In this document: piece after piece, positions 1 through 8,783 of the stretch
How positions within the stretch are numbered: position 1 is the first letter of the stretch
Layout of the letters: the number at the start of each line of letters is the position of its first letter
Source of the DNA: Streptomyces sp. NRRL F-2664
GTDB lineage: Bacteria; Actinomycetota; Actinomycetes; Streptomycetales; Streptomycetaceae
Assembly (NCBI RefSeq): GCF_000719345.1
Contig: NZ_JOFX01000013.1
Span: 1-64,000, forward strand
Direction of reading: 5' to 3'
Length of the DNA: 64,000 nucleotides
Made by a program: the position numbers and the translations under genes
Notes under the pieces: generated by a model
Told to the model about the DNA's origin: nothing
The model's input: the letters and a program-made list of their open reading frames with translations, nothing else
Databases searched by the model: none

Positions 1-2
1 CC

Positions 3-206
3 ACGCCCACCCCCACCCCGACTCCGACTCCGACTCCGACGCCGACTCCGACGCCGAGCCCGACGCGCACGCCGCAGCCCACGTCGTCTCCGGCCCCCAC
101 GACGGCCCCGACTGCGCGGCCCACGGCCACGCGGTCGGCGAAGCCCTCGCCCACCCCCGACGCCCCGACGCCCGCCGCGTCCGGGTCGGCCCCGTCCGTA
201 CCGTAG
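3..206 (+). CDS. C-terminal end of a Thr/Pro-rich protein (partial)
   Basis: Only the last 67 codons are inside the window; the open frame runs in from the left edge and stops at TAG 204-206. It encodes nine or more Thr-Pro dipeptides, then a Pro/Ser/Ala/Thr-rich tail with few other residues. Such tails are usual as extracytoplasmic wall-spanning linkers or disordered C-termini of Streptomyces membrane and secreted proteins. No catalytic domain is visible, so the function cannot be named. The codon pattern (acg/acc/act then ccg) is a near-tandem repeat at DNA level. Confidence 0.6.
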   Translation, partial: TPTPTPTPTPTPTPTPTPSPTRTPQPTSSPAPTTAPTARPTATRSAKPSPTPDAPTPAASGSAPSVP

Positions 207-225
207 GAAGCCCGCCCAGGGCGGG

Positions 226-245
226 GCCGCGGTCGGTCGCGGCCG
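226..245 (+). terminator. GC hairpin after the Thr/Pro-rich gene
   Basis: A perfect 7-bp stem (GGCCGCG / CGCGGCC) with a 6-nt loop lies 20 nt after the stop codon. There is no T-run, as is common for Streptomyces terminators. Modest support only. Confidence 0.35.
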
Positions 246-366
246 CCGGACGGCCCGGGGCACGCGCGACGCCCCTTCTCCCGGCTTCTGCGGGCACACC
301 CCGCCGGGGCCCCGGAAGAGGCCGCGCCCCGCCCCGCGCCGGGGGGCGGCGGCACCGCCACGACGG

Positions 367-395
367 TTCTCATCTCACCCCGGCGTTGCTACGGT
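367..395 (+). promoter_or_regulatory. Candidate housekeeping promoter for the small membrane protein and DUF3068 gene
   Basis: TTCTCA (367-372) and TACGGT (390-395) are separated by 17 bp, about 40 bp before the ATG at 436. The -10 is good and the -35 weak. Inferred by eye. Confidence 0.4.
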
Positions 396-435
396 GCCCC
401 ATCTCTGACGCCTCATCAGATTCCGGAGCACCGGC

Positions 436-576
436 ATGCGCGCATTCGTCGCCGCCGTCATCGGCCTCGCGGCCGCGCTGGCCCTCGTGTCCGCCATCAC
501 GGCGTTCGGGGTGCCCGAGGGCGAGACCTCCCCCAAGCCCCTGCTCACCACCGCGCCCCCCGCGCCCGGAAAGTAG
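436..576 (+). CDS. Small single-pass membrane protein (46 aa)
   Basis: A 46-residue protein: one Ala/Val/Leu-rich hydrophobic segment (about residues 4-25), then a short tail containing PEGETSPKP and ending APGK. ATG at 436 follows CGGAGCACCGGC, a usable ribosome binding site. It sits 14 nt upstream of the DUF3068 gene and probably forms an operon with it. It resembles the short Streptomyces proteins annotated as the SPW_0924 family (from memory, not searched). Function unknown; membrane location is inferred from hydrophobicity. Confidence 0.7.
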   Translation: MRAFVAAVIGLAAALALVSAITAFGVPEGETSPKPLLTTAPPAPGK

Positions 577-590
577 AGGAGGGCCCGGCC

Positions 591-1574
591 GTGCGACGCA
601 GAGCGAGCCTTGTCCTGCTGGCCCTCGCCGTCTTCTGCGCGGCCCTCGCGCCGCTGCTGCGCTGGTACGCGTACCCGCGCCTCGCGAAGATCCCGCCGAA
701 CCAGTACCAGGAGGTGGTCCTGGAGGCGAAGGACGCGACCCTCCTCGACTACACCGGCGGCATGCAGCCCAAGAAGGTCGACAAGGTCACCATCGTCCAG
801 ACCCTCAAGGGCAACGTGGAGGCGTCGAAGGAGATCGAGGCGAGCGCAGGCAAGGACGTCGTGGTCTGGGACACCCTCTCCCACATCATCGGCCCCGACG
901 GCAGGATGGTCTCGCAGATCCCCGAGCGCTACATCTTCGACGCGCACACCCAGGACCCCGTGCACGCCACCGGCGAGATGGTCGACGGCGACCCCGTCAA
1001 GCGCGAGGGCATCGAGTTCAAATGGCCGTTCTTCACCGAACCGCGCGACTACCTCTACTTCGACGCCCAGACCCGCACCTCCTCGCCGATCCACTACGTC
1101 GGACCGCGCCGCTTCAAGGGCATGGACGTCTACTACTTCGAGCAGACCGTCCCGTGGACCAAGGTCGCGATGCCGAAGAAGATGCCGATCGAGGGCATCG
1201 ACCCGGCGACGATCGAGGCGGCCACCGGCACCACCCTCTGGTACACGGCCACGGTGCGCTTCTGGGTCGACCCCGTCACCGGAGCTCCCGTCAACGCCGA
1301 GCAGGACATCCAGCAGGAGATGCGCGGCGGCATCGCCTCGGGCGGCCCCGACGGCAGGCTCACCGCCTTCGCCGGGCACGTGACCCTGCGCGAGGACTAC
1401 TCCGACCACACCGTCGCCCTGGTCAAGGCGAACCGGGCGAAGATCCTCGCGCTCCACACCTACGCCCCGGCCGGCCTGGCCGCGGGAGGCCTCCTCCTGC
1501 TCGGGACCGCCCTGTGGCTGGAGGCACGCGGCCGCCGTGCACGGGAAGAGGCGGAAGGGGTCAGGACCGCCTGA
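591..1574 (+). CDS. DUF3068 family membrane-anchored protein
   Basis: 327 aa. GTG start with AGAGGAGGGC just upstream. An N-terminal hydrophobic segment follows a basic start (about residues 7-24), a large extracytoplasmic domain follows, and a C-terminal membrane helix (about residues 293-313) ends in an Arg-rich cytoplasmic tail. This two-helix layout with an Asp-rich central domain is that of DUF3068 proteins, which are widespread in actinobacteria and of undefined role, probably in the envelope. It follows the small membrane protein directly. The last 14 nt overlap the convergent hrpB gene. Confidence 0.85.
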   Translation: MRRRASLVLLALAVFCAALAPLLRWYAYPRLAKIPPNQYQEVVLEAKDATLLDYTGGMQPKKVDKVTIVQTLKGNVEASKEIEASAGKDVVVWDTLSHIIGPDGRMVSQIPERYIFDAHTQDPVHATGEMVDGDPVKREGIEFKWPFFTEPRDYLYFDAQTRTSSPIHYVGPRRFKGMDVYYFEQTVPWTKVAMPKKMPIEGIDPATIEAATGTTLWYTATVRFWVDPVTGAPVNAEQDIQQEMRGGIASGGPDGRLTAFAGHVTLREDYSDHTVALVKANRAKILALHTYAPAGLAAGGLLLLGTALWLEARGRRAREEAEGVRTA

Positions 1575-4146
1575 GCCGGGCGTTGGTGTGACGGGTGGGC
1601 TCGGCCGAGGCCGGGTCCTGCGGCCAGGGGTGCTTCGGGTAGCGGCCGCGCAGCTCCGCGCGCACGGCGGGGTATCCGCCCTGCCAGAAGGAGGCGAGGT
1701 CGGCCGTGACCGCGGCCGGGCGCCCGGCCGGCGAGAGCAGGTGGACGAGTACGGGAACCCCCGCCACCCGCGGGGTCTCGGCCAGCCCGAACAACTCCTG
1801 GAGCTTGACCGCCAGCACCGGCTGGTCGGACGTGTAGTCGACGCGGATCCGGGAACCGCTGGGGACCTCGATCCGCTCGGGCGCCAGCTCGTCCAGCCGG
1901 GCCGCCTCGCCGGTGGCCCACGGCAGCAGCCGGCCGAGGGCCTGCCCGGCGTCGATCCGGGCCAGGTCGGCGCGGCGCCGGGCCCGGGACAGCTCGGGCT
2001 CCAGCCAGTCGTCCGCCCGCGCCAGCAGTGCTGCGTCGTCGGCCACGTCCGGCCAGGCGCCGCCGAGGGTCCGGTGCAGGAAGCCGAGGCGGGCCCGCAG
2101 CGCCAGCGCGTCCTGGGTCCAGCGCAGCAGGCCGAGCCCCTCGGTGCGCAGCCCGTCGAGCAGCGCCGCCCGTACGAGCGCCGGGTCCGGGTTGCGCAGC
2201 GGGCGCACGGCGAGCTCGATCGCCCCGAGGCGCTGCGCTGCGCGGGCGACCAGGTCCCCGTCCTGCCAGCGCACCTCGTCGGCGTCGGCGCGCAGATGCG
2301 CGGCGGCCGCCCGAGCGGTGTCCTCGTCGATGACCGCGGCCAGCCGGATCCGTGCGGCCGCGGAGTGCGCAGGCCTGTCGGCGACGGCGACGGCCAGCCA
2401 GGGCGCGTGCCGCAGCCCCGAGCCCTCACCGAGCTCCGCCCCGGTCCCGGAGGCCATGAGGAAAGCCCCCGCCCCCTTGGCCCGGGCGACCCGCTCGGGG
2501 AAGGCCAGGGCGGCCACGAGGCCGGCGGCGGCGTCGTCCGGGGCGGTACTCCCGCCGGGACCGCGCCCCGCCCCGCGCGCCCCGGCCGCGGCCCCGGCCC
2601 CGGCCGCGGATCCCGATGTGGATCCGGTGGCGGGCGTACGCCCCGCAGGAGCGGCGGCGCGTTCCAGGCGGGCCGCTTCCGCGCGCCAGCGGGGGGCGTA
2701 GGCGTCGGTGCCCGCTCGGGCCCGGCGCCAGGCCGCGGCCAGGTCGTCGCCGTACTCGCGCGGCGGCTCCTCGCTCAGCAGCGCCACGAGTTCCGCCGCC
2801 CGACGTGCGCCCAGTTCGGCGGTGCCGTCCAGCAGGGCCCGGCCCAGCCGCGGGTGCAGCCCGAGCCCGGCCATGCGGACCCCGCGCGGCGTCGGCCGCC
2901 CGGCCGCGTCCACCGCGCCGACGGCCACGAGCACCTCCCGTGCGGCCGCCATCGCCCCGGCCGGCGGCGCGTCCAGCAGCGCCAGCCCGGCCGCGTCCGG
3001 GTCGCCCCAGCACGCCGCCTGGAGGGCGAACTGCGCCAGGTCGGCCATGCGGATCTCCGGCGCCGGGAACGCCGGCAGCATGCCGTCCTCCGCCTCCGTC
3101 CAGCACCGGTACACCACACCCGGGGCCTCACGGCCCGCCCGGCCCGCCCGCTGGCGCCCGGCCGCACGCGAGGCCCGTACGGTCGCCAGCGAGCCCAGCC
3201 CGCGGGCATGGTCCACGCGCGGCTCGCGGGCCAGGCCCGAGTCCACGACCACGCGCACCCCGGGCACGGTCAGGCTCGACTCGGCCACCGCCGTCGCCAG
3301 GATCACCCGGCGGTGGTCCGAGGCCGTCAGCGCCGCGTCCTGCACGGCGGCCGGGGCCCGGCCGTGGAGCTGGAGCACCTCCGCGTCCACCCCGCCCAGC
3401 TGCCCCGCCACCCGGGCGATCTCCCCGACACCGGGCAGGAAGCACAACACGTCACCGGAACGTTCCGCCACCGCCCGCCGCACCACCGAGGCCACGTGGG
3501 CGAGCTGCGCGGGATCCACACGCATCCCGTGCGGCGGCCGCACCGGAAGGGCCGGGGGCGCCCAGACGGTCTCCACCGGGTACGAGACGCCCGCGGCCTC
3601 CACCACCGGCGCACCCCCGAGCACCCTCGCCCAGCCGGCGGCGTCCGTCGTCGCCGAGGCCGCCACCAGCCGCAGCTCCGGACGCAGCGTCTCCCGTACG
3701 TCGAGGAGAAAGGCGGCGACCGTGTCGGCGTCCAGGTGCCGCTCGTGGCATTCGTCCAGGACGACCACGTCGACGCCCGCCAGCTCCTGGTCGCGCTGGA
3801 GGCGCTGGAGCAGCACCCCGGTCGTCACCACCTCCACCACGGTGCCGGGGCCGGCCACCCGCTCGCCGCGCACCGTGAAGCCGACCGCGCCGCCGGCCCG
3901 CTCGCCGAGCAGCCAGGCCATCCGGTGCGCCGCCGCCCGGGCGGCGATCCGCCGCGGCTCGGCCACGACCACCCGCCGCCGCGGTCCGCCGCCCACCAGG
4001 CCCGCGAGGACCAGCGGCACCAGGGTCGTCTTGCCGGTCCCCGGCGGCGCGCACAGCACCGCGGTGCCGTGCGCGCCGAGCGCCGCGAGGAGCCCGGGCA
4101 GGGCCTGGCGTACGGGCAGGGCGTCGAGGGCGGCTCGGCGGATCAA
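1561..4146 (-). CDS. hrpB: ATP-dependent RNA helicase HrpB
   Basis: 861 aa DExH-box helicase. Walker A GTGKT is at residues 36-40, motif II is DECH (131-134, typical of the HrpB/DEAH group), and SAT-type motif III is ASATT. RecA-like domain 2 contains GRAGR motif VI, followed by helicase-associated and HrpB C-terminal regions. The start codon is TTG (reverse of 4144-4146), preceded by GAGGG; no better in-frame start lies downstream before Walker A. The gene begins 4 nt after the methyltransferase stop, so the two are probably co-transcribed. About residues 489-537 are a Gly/Ala/Thr low-complexity insertion. The in vivo substrate of HrpB is not well defined in any bacterium. Confidence 0.93.
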   Translation of the reverse strand: MIRRAALDALPVRQALPGLLAALGAHGTAVLCAPPGTGKTTLVPLVLAGLVGGGPRRRVVVAEPRRIAARAAAHRMAWLLGERAGGAVGFTVRGERVAGPGTVVEVVTTGVLLQRLQRDQELAGVDVVVLDECHERHLDADTVAAFLLDVRETLRPELRLVAASATTDAAGWARVLGGAPVVEAAGVSYPVETVWAPPALPVRPPHGMRVDPAQLAHVASVVRRAVAERSGDVLCFLPGVGEIARVAGQLGGVDAEVLQLHGRAPAAVQDAALTASDHRRVILATAVAESSLTVPGVRVVVDSGLAREPRVDHARGLGSLATVRASRAAGRQRAGRAGREAPGVVYRCWTEAEDGMLPAFPAPEIRMADLAQFALQAACWGDPDAAGLALLDAPPAGAMAAAREVLVAVGAVDAAGRPTPRGVRMAGLGLHPRLGRALLDGTAELGARRAAELVALLSEEPPREYGDDLAAAWRRARAGTDAYAPRWRAEAARLERAAAPAGRTPATGSTSGSAAGAGAAAGARGAGRGPGGSTAPDDAAAGLVAALAFPERVARAKGAGAFLMASGTGAELGEGSGLRHAPWLAVAVADRPAHSAAARIRLAAVIDEDTARAAAAHLRADADEVRWQDGDLVARAAQRLGAIELAVRPLRNPDPALVRAALLDGLRTEGLGLLRWTQDALALRARLGFLHRTLGGAWPDVADDAALLARADDWLEPELSRARRRADLARIDAGQALGRLLPWATGEAARLDELAPERIEVPSGSRIRVDYTSDQPVLAVKLQELFGLAETPRVAGVPVLVHLLSPAGRPAAVTADLASFWQGGYPAVRAELRGRYPKHPWPQDPASAEPTRHTNARLRRS

Positions 4147-4150
4147 GGGA

Positions 4151-4999
4151 TCAGGCCCTCTCGCAGACGAAGATCGCCGTGCCCGGGATCAGGTTGCCGC
4201 GCAGCGGGGACCAGCCGCCCCACTCCTGGCTGTTCCACCCGGGCCACTCCGGTTCGACCAGGTCGAGCAGGCGGAAGCCGCCCGCCACCACGTCGCGGAC
4301 GCGGTCGCCGAGCGTGCGGTGGTGTTCGACGTACACCGCACGACCTTGCTCGTCCTGCTCGACGTACGGGGTGCGGTCGAAGTAGGAGGCGGAGACGGAC
4401 AGCCCCTCGGGGCCCGGTTCGTCGGGGAAGGCCCAGCGCAGCGGGTGGGTCACGGAGAACACCCAGCGGCCGCCGGGGCGCAGGACGCGGTGCACCTCGC
4501 GCATGACGGCCACCGGGTCCGCGACGAAGGGGACGGCGCCGTAGGCGGAGCAGGCCAGGTCGAAGGAGCCGTCGCGGAAGGGCAGCCGGCCCGCGTCGGC
4601 CTCCACCAGCGGCACGTCGCCGCCGATGCGCAGGGCGTGCTGGAGCTGGCGGTGCGAGAGGTCGAGGGCCACCGGGCGGGCGCCCTGGGCGGCCAGCCAG
4701 CGGGAGCACTGGGCGGCGCCGGCGCCGATCTCCAGCACGTCCTTGTCCTTGAGGGAGGCGGCCGGGCCGAGCAGGCCCGCGTCCGCCTCGTCGAGCCCCT
4801 CGGGCCCCCACACGAAGCGGTCGTCGCCGAGGAAGGCGCCGTGCTCGCTCTGGTACGCGTCGGCGTTGCGGTCCCACCAGCTGCGGCTCGCCCGGCTGCT
4901 CTCCGCTTCCCCCGCGTCACGGCGCGTGGCCTCCGCGTCGTCCGGGGACCCCGGATCGGCCGCGTCGGCGTCTTCGGGGGCGTAGTCCTCTTGGTTCAT
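4151..4999 (-). CDS. Class I SAM-dependent methyltransferase
   Basis: 282 aa from ATG (reverse of 4997-4999). An acidic, disordered first 45 residues precedes a Rossmann-fold methyltransferase: motif I is LEIGAGAAQ, followed by an acidic strand end (ALDLSHRQL), a motif IV-like ADAGRLPF, and a post-motif region VLRPGGRW. It belongs to the Methyltransf_11 (UbiE/COQ5-like) superfamily; the substrate cannot be told from sequence. A longer open frame to 5203 exists, but its extra residues are not protein-like and the ATG at 4999 is preferred. It is followed after 4 nt by hrpB. Confidence 0.88.
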   Translation of the reverse strand: MNQEDYAPEDADAADPGSPDDAEATRRDAGEAESSRASRSWWDRNADAYQSEHGAFLGDDRFVWGPEGLDEADAGLLGPAASLKDKDVLEIGAGAAQCSRWLAAQGARPVALDLSHRQLQHALRIGGDVPLVEADAGRLPFRDGSFDLACSAYGAVPFVADPVAVMREVHRVLRPGGRWVFSVTHPLRWAFPDEPGPEGLSVSASYFDRTPYVEQDEQGRAVYVEHHRTLGDRVRDVVAGGFRLLDLVEPEWPGWNSQEWGGWSPLRGNLIPGTAIFVCERA

Positions 5000-5121
5000 G
5001 GGGCCCGTCGTCGTAGTCTGCGAGTGTCTTGGGAATGTGGCCGGAAGCGCCATCGCGGCGTTCCTGCCCATGAATTGTGCCGGTTGTGCGGTGATCCGCC
5101 CGGGCTGTGGGCCTTCGCGCA

Positions 5122-5150
5122 TTGACCGTGTCCGGCCGCCCCCGTATGCT
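5122..5150 (+). promoter_or_regulatory. rpsA promoter (sigma-HrdB type)
   Basis: TTGACC (5122-5127), a 17-bp spacer and TATGCT (5145-5150) make one of the best housekeeping promoter matches in the window. Transcription from about 5157 would give a leader of about 196 nt before rpsA. The rest of the 353-bp gap 5000-5352 carries the upstream region of the divergent methyltransferase and no convincing gene. Confidence 0.7.
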
Positions 5151-5292
5151 ACAAGTTGCGCTGCGAGCCTGTGCTCCTCAGACCTAGCAGGCTGCGCTTG
5201 CATCTGTTGATGTCCCCTCGGTTTTCGAGGCCTCCCCGTCTTGGCGGAACAGGGGCTTCCTTGGCTGTCCGGCTTCTTCGGCAGATGCCGAT

Positions 5293-5346
5293 AAGGGCTC
5301 CCGGCGTAGCAGTACCTACGACTTTCTGTCCGTAACCGGAGCCCTT
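5293..5346 (+). promoter_or_regulatory. rpsA leader hairpin that can mask the ribosome binding site
   Basis: AAGGGCT plus CCGG (5293-5299 and 5301-5304, one bulged C) pair with CCGG plus AGCCCTT (5336-5346): 11 bp with a 31-nt loop. The only plausible Shine-Dalgarno for rpsA, GGAG at 5338-5341, is inside the 3' strand. The pairing is seen directly; a role in translational autoregulation by S1 is inferred. Confidence 0.45.
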
Positions 5347-5352
5347 TCCCAC

Positions 5353-6861
5353 ATGACGAGCAGCACCGAGACCACCTCTACCACTCCGCAGGTAGCGGTC
5401 AACGACATCGGTAACGAGGAAGCCTTCCTCGCCGCGATCGACGAGACGATCAAGTACTTCAACGACGGCGACATCGTCGACGGCGTCATCGTGAAGGTCG
5501 ACCGGGACGAGGTCCTGCTCGACATCGGTTACAAGACGGAAGGCGTGATCCCGAGCCGCGAGCTCTCGATCAAGCACGACGTCGACCCGAACGAGGTCGT
5601 CAAGGTCGGCGACGAGATCGAGGCCCTGGTTCTCCAGAAGGAGGACAAGGAAGGCCGTCTGATCCTGTCCAAGAAGCGCGCCCAGTACGAGCGCGCCTGG
5701 GGCACGATCGAGAAGATCAAGGAAGAGGACGGCATCGTCACCGGTACCGTCATCGAGGTCGTCAAGGGTGGTCTCATCCTCGACATCGGCCTCCGCGGCT
5801 TCCTCCCGGCCTCCCTGGTCGAGATGCGCCGTGTCCGCGACCTCCAGCCCTACGTGGGCAAGGAGCTCGAGGCGAAGATCATCGAGCTGGACAAGAACCG
5901 CAACAACGTGGTCCTGTCCCGCCGCGCCTGGCTGGAGCAGACCCAGTCCGAGGTCCGCCAGACGTTCCTCACCACCCTGCAGAAGGGTCAGGTCCGCTCC
6001 GGCGTCGTGTCCTCGATCGTCAACTTCGGTGCCTTCGTGGACCTGGGTGGCGTCGACGGTCTGGTCCACGTCTCCGAGCTGTCCTGGAAGCACATCGACC
6101 ACCCGTCCGAGGTTGTCGAGGTCGGTCAGGAAGTCACCGTCGAGGTTCTCGACGTGGACATGGACCGCGAGCGTGTCTCCCTGTCGCTGAAGGCGACGCA
6201 GGAGGACCCGTGGCAGCAGTTCGCCCGCACGCACCAGATCGGCCAGGTCGTCCCCGGCAAGGTCACCAAGCTGGTTCCGTTCGGTGCGTTCGTCCGCGTG
6301 GACGAGGGCATCGAGGGTCTGGTCCACATCTCCGAGCTGGCCGAGCGCCACGTGGAGATCCCGGAGCAGGTCGTCCAGGTCAACGACGAGATCTTCGTCA
6401 AGGTCATCGACATCGACCTGGAGCGTCGCCGGATCTCGCTGTCCCTGAAGCAGGCCAACGAGTCCTTCGGTGCCGACCCGGCGTCGGTCGAGTTCGACCC
6501 GACCCTGTACGGCATGGCCGCGTCCTACGACGACCAGGGCAACTACATCTACCCCGAGGGCTTCGACCCCGAGACCAACGACTGGCTCGAGGGCTACGAG
6601 AAGCAGCGCGAGGCCTGGGAGACCCAGTACGCCGAGGCGCAGACCCGCTTCGAGCAGCACCAGGCCCAGGTCATCAAGAGCCGCGAGGCCGACGAGGCCG
6701 CTGCCGCCGAGGGCGCTGCCGCCCCGGCCGCCGGTGGCAACGCCGGTGCGGGCATCTCGGGTGGTTCCTACTCCTCGGAGTCGGACGAGACCTCCGGCGC
6801 CCTGGCGTCGGACGAGGCCCTGGCCGCGCTCCGCGAGAAGCTGGCCGGCGGCCAGAGCTGA
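5353..6861 (+). CDS. rpsA: 30S ribosomal protein S1
   Basis: 502 aa. Four consecutive S1 (OB-fold RNA-binding) domains lie at about residues 35-105, 120-190, 205-275 and 290-360, with typical GFLPASL, GAFVDLGGVDGLVHVSEL and GAFVRVDEGIEGLVHISEL segments. A Glu-rich C-terminal region and an Ala/Gly tail follow. Four S1 repeats is the actinobacterial form (six in E. coli). S1 binds mRNA leaders and helps docking on the 30S subunit. Codon use is less G/C-extreme than its neighbours (more GGT, GTT), typical of highly expressed genes. It has its own promoter and a strong terminator. Confidence 0.98.
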   Translation: MTSSTETTSTTPQVAVNDIGNEEAFLAAIDETIKYFNDGDIVDGVIVKVDRDEVLLDIGYKTEGVIPSRELSIKHDVDPNEVVKVGDEIEALVLQKEDKEGRLILSKKRAQYERAWGTIEKIKEEDGIVTGTVIEVVKGGLILDIGLRGFLPASLVEMRRVRDLQPYVGKELEAKIIELDKNRNNVVLSRRAWLEQTQSEVRQTFLTTLQKGQVRSGVVSSIVNFGAFVDLGGVDGLVHVSELSWKHIDHPSEVVEVGQEVTVEVLDVDMDRERVSLSLKATQEDPWQQFARTHQIGQVVPGKVTKLVPFGAFVRVDEGIEGLVHISELAERHVEIPEQVVQVNDEIFVKVIDIDLERRRISLSLKQANESFGADPASVEFDPTLYGMAASYDDQGNYIYPEGFDPETNDWLEGYEKQREAWETQYAEAQTRFEQHQAQVIKSREADEAAAAEGAAAPAAGGNAGAGISGGSYSSESDETSGALASDEALAALREKLAGGQS

Positions 6862-6910
6862 TCGCAGCGCGCATCGCACTCCGGTGTGAGCAGAGCTGAA
6901 CGAGCACGAC

Positions 6911-6946
6911 GGTGAGGCCCGTCCCCTTCGGGGGGCGGGCCTCACC
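6911..6946 (+). terminator. Strong hairpin terminator after rpsA
   Basis: Near-perfect inverted repeat: GGTGAGGCCCG pairs with CGGGCCTCACC, extended inward by C4/G4 around a TTCG tetraloop. It is followed by CGCCTTT. Confidence 0.85.
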
Positions 6947-7055
6947 GCCTTTCCCCGCCGTCGCCATGTGATCCATTGCGTTCCTGTGAAGGGGGCCGAC
7001 CGGGGAATGGCGGTGCCGCCCCGGACGTTCATCGCAGAGAACGAGGCGAGGAGGA

Positions 7056-8003
7056 GTGGTGGCGGTGCTTGATCCACAGGGGTTGTACGAATGGGACGCC
7101 AAGGGCCTGGCGGTGGCCGACCTGGCGGTCGCCCAGGACTCGGCCGGGCTCGTGATGCTGTACCACTTCGAGGGGTACATCGACGCCGGAGAGGCCGGCG
7201 AGCAGATCGTCGAGCGGCTCCTGGACACCCTGCCCCACCAGGTGGTCGCCCGCTTCGACGCGGACCGGCTCGTGGACTACCGGGCACGCCGTCCGCTGCT
7301 GACCTTCCAACGCGACCACTGGGCGGAGTTCGAGGAGCCCCGGCTGGAGGTCCGGCTGGTGCAGGACGCCACCGGAGCCCCCTTCCTGCTGCTCTCCGGC
7401 CCCGAGCCGGACGTCGAGTGGGAGCGGTTCGCCGTCGCCGTCCGGCAGATCGTCGAGCGGCTCGGGGTCCGGCTCTCGGTCAACTTCCACGGCATCCCGA
7501 TGGGTGTCCCGCACACCCGGCCCGTCGGCATCACCCCGCACGGCAACCGGACCGACCTCATGCCGGGGCACCGCAGCCCCTTCGACGAGGCCCAGGTCCC
7601 CGGCAGCGCCGAGTCCCTGGTGGAGTTCAGGCTGTCCCAGGCCGGGCACGACGTGCTCGGCGTCGCCGCGCACGTACCGCACTACGTCGCCCGCTCCCCC
7701 TACCCGGACGCGGCGCTGACGGTGCTGGAGGCGATCACGGCGGCCACCGGCCTGGTACTGCCGGCGGTGGCCCACGCGCTGCGCACCGAGGCGCACCGTA
7801 CGCAGACGGAGATCGACCGGCAGATCCGTGAGGGCGACGAGGAACTGGTCGGCCTCGTGCAGGGGCTGGAGCACCAGTACGACGCCGCCGCCGGCGCCGC
7901 GACCCGCGGCAACATGATCGCCGAGCCCGCGGAGCTCCCGTCGGCGGACGAGATCGGCCGCGACTTCGAGCGGTTCCTCGCGGAGCGCGAGGGCGAGAAC
8001 TGA
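7056..8003 (+). CDS. PAC2 family protein
   Basis: 315 aa. GTG at 7056 follows GAGGCGAGGAG; a second GTG at 7059 is equally possible. The sequence shows the PAC2 signature: an early [17 protein letters not shown] stretch, a [11 protein letters not shown] region and [11 protein letters not shown]. The C-terminal part (about 255-315) is charged and helical. PAC2 proteins are relatives of proteasome assembly chaperones and are frequent in actinobacteria; the bacterial function is not firmly established. It lies alone between the rpsA terminator and coaE. Confidence 0.85.
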   Translation: MVAVLDPQGLYEWDAKGLAVADLAVAQDSAGLVMLYHFEGYIDAGEAGEQIVERLLDTLPHQVVARFDADRLVDYRARRPLLTFQRDHWAEFEEPRLEVRLVQDATGAPFLLLSGPEPDVEWERFAVAVRQIVERLGVRLSVNFHGIPMGVPHTRPVGITPHGNRTDLMPGHRSPFDEAQVPGSAESLVEFRLSQAGHDVLGVAAHVPHYVARSPYPDAALTVLEAITAATGLVLPAVAHALRTEAHRTQTEIDRQIREGDEELVGLVQGLEHQYDAAAGAATRGNMIAEPAELPSADEIGRDFERFLAEREGEN

Positions 8004-8019
8004 CGCGCGGAAGGCACCA

Positions 8020-8048
8020 CCGGGGCTGCGTCCGCACAGGAGCCCCGG
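8020..8048 (+). terminator. Hairpin after the PAC2 gene
   Basis: An 8-bp perfect stem CCGGGGCT / AGCCCCGG with a 13-nt loop, 17 nt after the stop codon. No T-run. Confidence 0.45.
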
Positions 8049-8089
8049 CCGCCCGGGGGGCGGGCAGGCGGGACGCTGCGGACAGGACC

Positions 8090-8103
8090 TAGGGTGTGGG
8101 GCA
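8090..8103 (+). promoter_or_regulatory. coaE -10 element, probable leaderless start
   Basis: TAGGGT (8090-8095) ends 7 nt before the coaE ATG at 8103, placing the expected transcription start at or next to the A of ATG. Confidence 0.6.
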
Positions 8104-8717
8104 TGTTGAAGGTGGGCCTGACGGGCGGAATCGGTGCCGGCAAGAGCGAGGTCTCGCGACTGCTGGCGGGGTACGGGGCGATCGTCGTCGACGCCGATCG
8201 GATCGCGCGGGAGGTCGTGGAGCCCGGTACGCCGGGGCTCGCGGCCGTCGTCGAGGCCTTCGGGGAGGCGGTGCTCACCCCGGAGGGAACCCTGGACCGG
8301 CCGAAGCTGGGCTCCATCGTGTTCGCGGACCCGGACAGGCTCCGGACGCTCAACGCGATCGTGCACCCGCTGGTCGGAGCCCGGTCCGCCGAGCTGGAGT
8401 CCGCCGCGGGCCCCGACGCCATCGTCGTGCACGACGTACCGCTGCTCACCGAGAACGGCCTCGCACCCCTCTACGACCTGGTGGTCGTGGTGGACGCGGC
8501 GCCGTCGACGCAGCTGGCCCGGCTGACCGGGCTGCGGGCCATGGACGAGGACGAGGCCCGGGCCCGGATGGCCGCACAGGCCACGCGCGAGCAGCGGCTG
8601 GCGGTGGCCACCCTCGTGATCGACAACGACGGGCCCCTGGAAGCGCTGGAGCCGCAGGTGCGCAAGGTGTGGGAGGAACTCACCGCACGGGCGGCGGCGA
8701 GCAGCGGCACCGCCTGA
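8103..8717 (+). CDS. coaE: Dephospho-CoA kinase
   Basis: 204 aa. The last step of coenzyme A synthesis, ATP-dependent phosphorylation of dephospho-CoA at the 3'-OH. The P-loop GGIGAGKS (residues 8-15) comes almost immediately after the start, followed by the CoaE-typical [13 protein letters not shown] and [12 protein letters not shown] segments and [15 protein letters not shown] at 8103 is chosen over the in-frame GTG at 8094 because the family normally begins 5-8 residues before the P-loop. In Streptomyces it commonly lies downstream of rpsA, as here. Confidence 0.96.
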   Translation: MLKVGLTGGIGAGKSEVSRLLAGYGAIVVDADRIAREVVEPGTPGLAAVVEAFGEAVLTPEGTLDRPKLGSIVFADPDRLRTLNAIVHPLVGARSAELESAAGPDAIVVHDVPLLTENGLAPLYDLVVVVDAAPSTQLARLTGLRAMDEDEARARMAAQATREQRLAVATLVIDNDGPLEALEPQVRKVWEELTARAAASSGTA

Positions 8718-8783
8718 CGGGTGCGCGGAATACCGGGCGGGGCGGCGGCATTGAAGGGGCCGGTAGAGGGAAGGATCCATACC

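Noticed and set aside
3..206. Thr-Pro DNA repeat as a satellite element
   Set aside because: It is in frame and ends in a stop codon with normal Streptomyces composition, so it is a coding repeat.
375..2429. Long open frame on the minus strand (684 codons)
   Set aside because: It is a shadow of the DUF3068 and hrpB genes; the translation is Arg/Pro/Gly-rich without domains.
5149..7287. Minus-strand open frame of 712 codons opposite rpsA
   Set aside because: Complement of a high-GC gene; composition (Leu/Asp/Val/Gly-rich) and lack of motifs mark it as spurious.
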